Positions 28,961-30,710 of a stretch of DNA of 30,710 bases are shown in pieces. The position numbers and the translations under genes are program-made. The DNA is from FEN-987 sp964598845 (GTDB lineage Archaea > Thermoproteota > Bathyarchaeia > 40CM-2-53-6). The stretch covers positions 1-30,710 of the forward strand of contig CAZRDM010000025.1 in the NCBI GenBank assembly GCA_964598845.1, read 5' to 3'. Position 1 is the first letter of the stretch. Each line of letters starts with the position of its first letter. The notes under the pieces were generated by a model. It saw nothing but the letters and a program-made list of their open reading frames with translations. It had not been told where the DNA came from and did no database searches.

Positions 28961-30237
28961 CCGGCCGTTCCAAACCTCCTGTATTGGACATTCTTGAAAT
29001 CCGTAGGCGTGAACGTGCCCCAGACATCGTAAAAGATCTTGGAGCCTGATGCATCTATCCTCGGCGCCAGTTCATTGAAGACCGAGTGATTTGTCGCCAG
29101 TATCACAATCTCCGGACTGCGTAGAGCGTCATCCAATGACTGTGTCTGCTTGATGTATGGGTCGTGAACGATCACCTCGGCACCATACGCCTTCAATATT
29201 TCGACAACTTTCGCGGATGGTGATAGCCTTGCGTCGTCGCTGTTCGACTTGAAGGCAAGCCCCAATACGCTTACTTTCTTTCCATAAAGGGATCCAAATT
29301 CTTTCATCAGAGACATGACCACGTGTTGGGGGACGGCTTCGTTGAGTTTCCAAGCCGTGGATATTATGCTACTGAACGTCGTGCTATTGTCTAGAAGGAT
29401 GCCGTCCTTCCCTAGACAAGGTCCTCCCGCGAATCCTGGTTTCGGAATGTTCGTCCGCGGATAACGCTCATTTGCGATTCGAATGATCTCATGAGCATCT
29501 TCACCATACCGCTCAGCCCAAATGGCAAACTCGTTCGATAGAGCGAAATTGACGTACCGGTAGATGTTTGTGAAAAGCTTTGCCAGCTCCGCGCCGGACG
29601 GACTCGTCACGAGGATTCTCTTTTCCGGGCTGATCTTTCTGAAAAGCTCCGAAGCAATGACGACGCTCAGTTCATCTATTCCGCCAATTATCTCTGGTAG
29701 AACGTAGAGTTCTGTGTGCGCCTGTCCTTCGAGGATTCTTTCTGGACACGCAGCGAGAGCAAATTCACCTAGTCTCAGACCTGATTCCCTGAGAAGCAAT
29801 GGAAGTACTATGTTTGTTAATGTACCAGGCACCGAGGTCGATCTCACCAAGATAGCTTTATCCCTTATACCAGCGCTTGCTATTCTACGAAATGCTGAAT
29901 GTATCTGAGTATAGTCTAACTCGTGCTGCTCTCCCGTTGGCGTGCCAACAGTGACTACTACTACATCCGACTGCTGAATAGAGACTTCTGATGATGTTGA
30001 TACAACGAGCATACCCGCCCCAACAGTCTCCGACAGCCACTGCTGAAGCGCTGGATAGTAGAACGGCATCTCTCCTCTGTTGATCATCGAAACTCGACTT
30101 GCGTCCATGTCCACTCCGATGACTTTGAGTCCTGAGCGGGCCATTACAACAGCAAGAGGTAGACCAACACGTCCCAACCCCAATATTGAGATAACTGCAC
30201 TGCCATTTCTGATCTTCATAGGAATATCATGCAGCAT
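28957..30237 (-). CDS. UDP-sugar (UDP-ManNAc/GlcNAc-type) 6-dehydrogenase
   Basis: The 426-residue protein has the three domains of nucleotide-sugar dehydrogenases. The NAD domain starts ISILGLGRVGLPLAVVMA (about 16-33). Lys220 lies in GAELAKLFTN. The catalytic Cys274 lies in PGFAGGPCLGKDG, and the C-terminal UDP domain has VLGLAFKSNSDDARLSPS. CPERILEG resembles the PERxxxG motif of the WecC group, which makes uronic-acid donors. The product would feed an acidic sugar into the glycan cluster downstream. ATG 30237 or ATG 30219 may be the start; the latter gives MKIRNGSAVISI. It is the first gene of the operon. Exact substrate is not certain. Confidence 0.88.
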   Translation of the reverse strand: MLHDIPMKIRNGSAVISILGLGRVGLPLAVVMARSGLKVIGVDMDASRVSMINRGEMPFYYPALQQWLSETVGAGMLVVSTSSEVSIQQSDVVVVTVGTPTGEQHELDYTQIHSAFRRIASAGIRDKAILVRSTSVPGTLTNIVLPLLLRESGLRLGEFALAACPERILEGQAHTELYVLPEIIGGIDELSVVIASELFRKISPEKRILVTSPSGAELAKLFTNIYRYVNFALSNEFAIWAERYGEDAHEIIRIANERYPRTNIPKPGFAGGPCLGKDGILLDNSTTFSSIISTAWKLNEAVPQHVVMSLMKEFGSLYGKKVSVLGLAFKSNSDDARLSPSAKVVEILKAYGAEVIVHDPYIKQTQSLDDALRSPEIVILATNHSVFNELAPRIDASGSKIFYDVWGTFTPTDFKNVQYRRFGTAG

Positions 30238-30459
30238 AAATTGACACCTCTGCTAGCTCCCGTAGAACGACTCGCAAGGAACGACGGGTGTTGGAGAGAA
30301 ATTTCGAGCGCGCGTCGACATGTCGCGCCATGATCTAGGCCGAATCGCATGAACAATGGATGGTCAAAGATACCACGATCGAGTTCGTAGTAGTGAATTG
30401 TGAATTGAATAACTAGAAGAATTGTGCTTTTTCTAGAAGAAAACATCTGAGCAGAATCG

Positions 30460-30636
30460 GTGGCATTCTTTCACCATTGCGGGATAGCAGGACCTAATCA
30501 ACTAATCATTAAGGGTCTTCTAGAAGTCGGGTTCGCAAGTTTATTTATGGGCATAGCGGTTGGTTGGATTCATACGAGAAAGTCAAGGCGCTTGTTCTAC
30601 TGCGATGGATGCGGCACTAGAGTCGCCCGCCAGTGA
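30460..30636 (+). CDS. small membrane protein with zinc-knuckle-like end
   Basis: A 58-residue frame from GTG 30460 has a hydrophobic segment, LLEVGFASLFMGIAVGWI, then basic RKSRR and a CxxC end YCDGCGTRVARQ. A short membrane helix followed by a C-terminal CxxC pair is typical of small archaeal membrane proteins of unknown role. The start is uncertain: ATG occurs only at 30547, which would cut the helix. The sequence 30238-30459, upstream on the plus strand, contains the presumed promoter of the minus-strand operon but no box I am sure of. Confidence 0.4.
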   Translation: MAFFHHCGIAGPNQLIIKGLLEVGFASLFMGIAVGWIHTRKSRRLFYCDGCGTRVARQ

Positions 30637-30710
30637 ATCTTAGATTTAGTGCGACTTTTCCTCTCGGAACCAGTTTTTGGTCTGCCAAAATGCCCTGGAA
30701 GGGTGCAGAA

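Overview
The window looks archaeal and is most simply read as a metagenome-assembled fragment from a Thaumarchaeota (Nitrososphaerota)-like lineage. The main reasons are a complete eukaryote-type DNA topoisomerase IB (in archaea best known from Thaumarchaeota), a zinc-site dicluster ferredoxin, TATA-like boxes placed for leaderless transcription, PaREP1, and many small zinc-ribbon and winged-helix proteins. No rRNA, tRNA, CRISPR array or insertion sequence was recognised. A 100-N scaffold gap lies at 2214-2313, flanked by an exact 55-bp duplication that looks like an assembly overlap.

Left part (1-8.3 kb): a frameshifted sugar-nucleotide epimerase remnant, two VapBC-type toxin-antitoxin pairs, the gap, a secreted GH5 glycosidase, a divergent pair of zinc-ribbon proteins, a retropepsin-like protease paired with a DUF5678-like protein, a PaREP1-family gene cut by an in-frame TAG, a HAD phosphatase, and an MNT-HEPN pair.

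Middle part (8.3-15.7 kb): a topoisomerase IB gene interrupted by a 395-residue intein with a LAGLIDADG endonuclease, an AbrB/PIN pair, a diverged N-terminal remnant of a second topoisomerase IB, and an RHH/RelE pair with a perfect inverted-repeat operator. A gene graveyard follows: a frameshifted cupin, an amidinotransferase tail, and the C-terminal ends of gyrB and gyrA. A previously hidden 41-codon lysine-tailed small ORF with its own TATA box comes next, then a winged-helix regulator and a cysteine-rich CWC miniprotein. Three topoisomerase relics or genes within 6 kb suggest turnover of DNA-supercoiling enzymes.

Right part (15.7-30.7 kb): a DUF1122-like protein, a zinc-ribbon AIM24 (TIGR00266) protein, the ferredoxin, a secreted zinc phospholipase C/P1-nuclease-like protein and a secreted clan GH-A glycosidase. 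A long minus-strand surface-polysaccharide cluster (30237 down to 20767) follows: UDP-sugar dehydrogenase, NAD-dependent epimerase, an unrecognised 138-147 residue protein, a dolichyl-phosphate-mannose-synthase-like GT2, two GT4 glycosyltransferases, an HPr-kinase-like P-loop protein and a polytopic membrane protein. Most of these genes overlap or nearly touch, so they probably form one operon making and exporting a cell-surface glycan; a dead GT2 gene lies on the opposite strand inside it.
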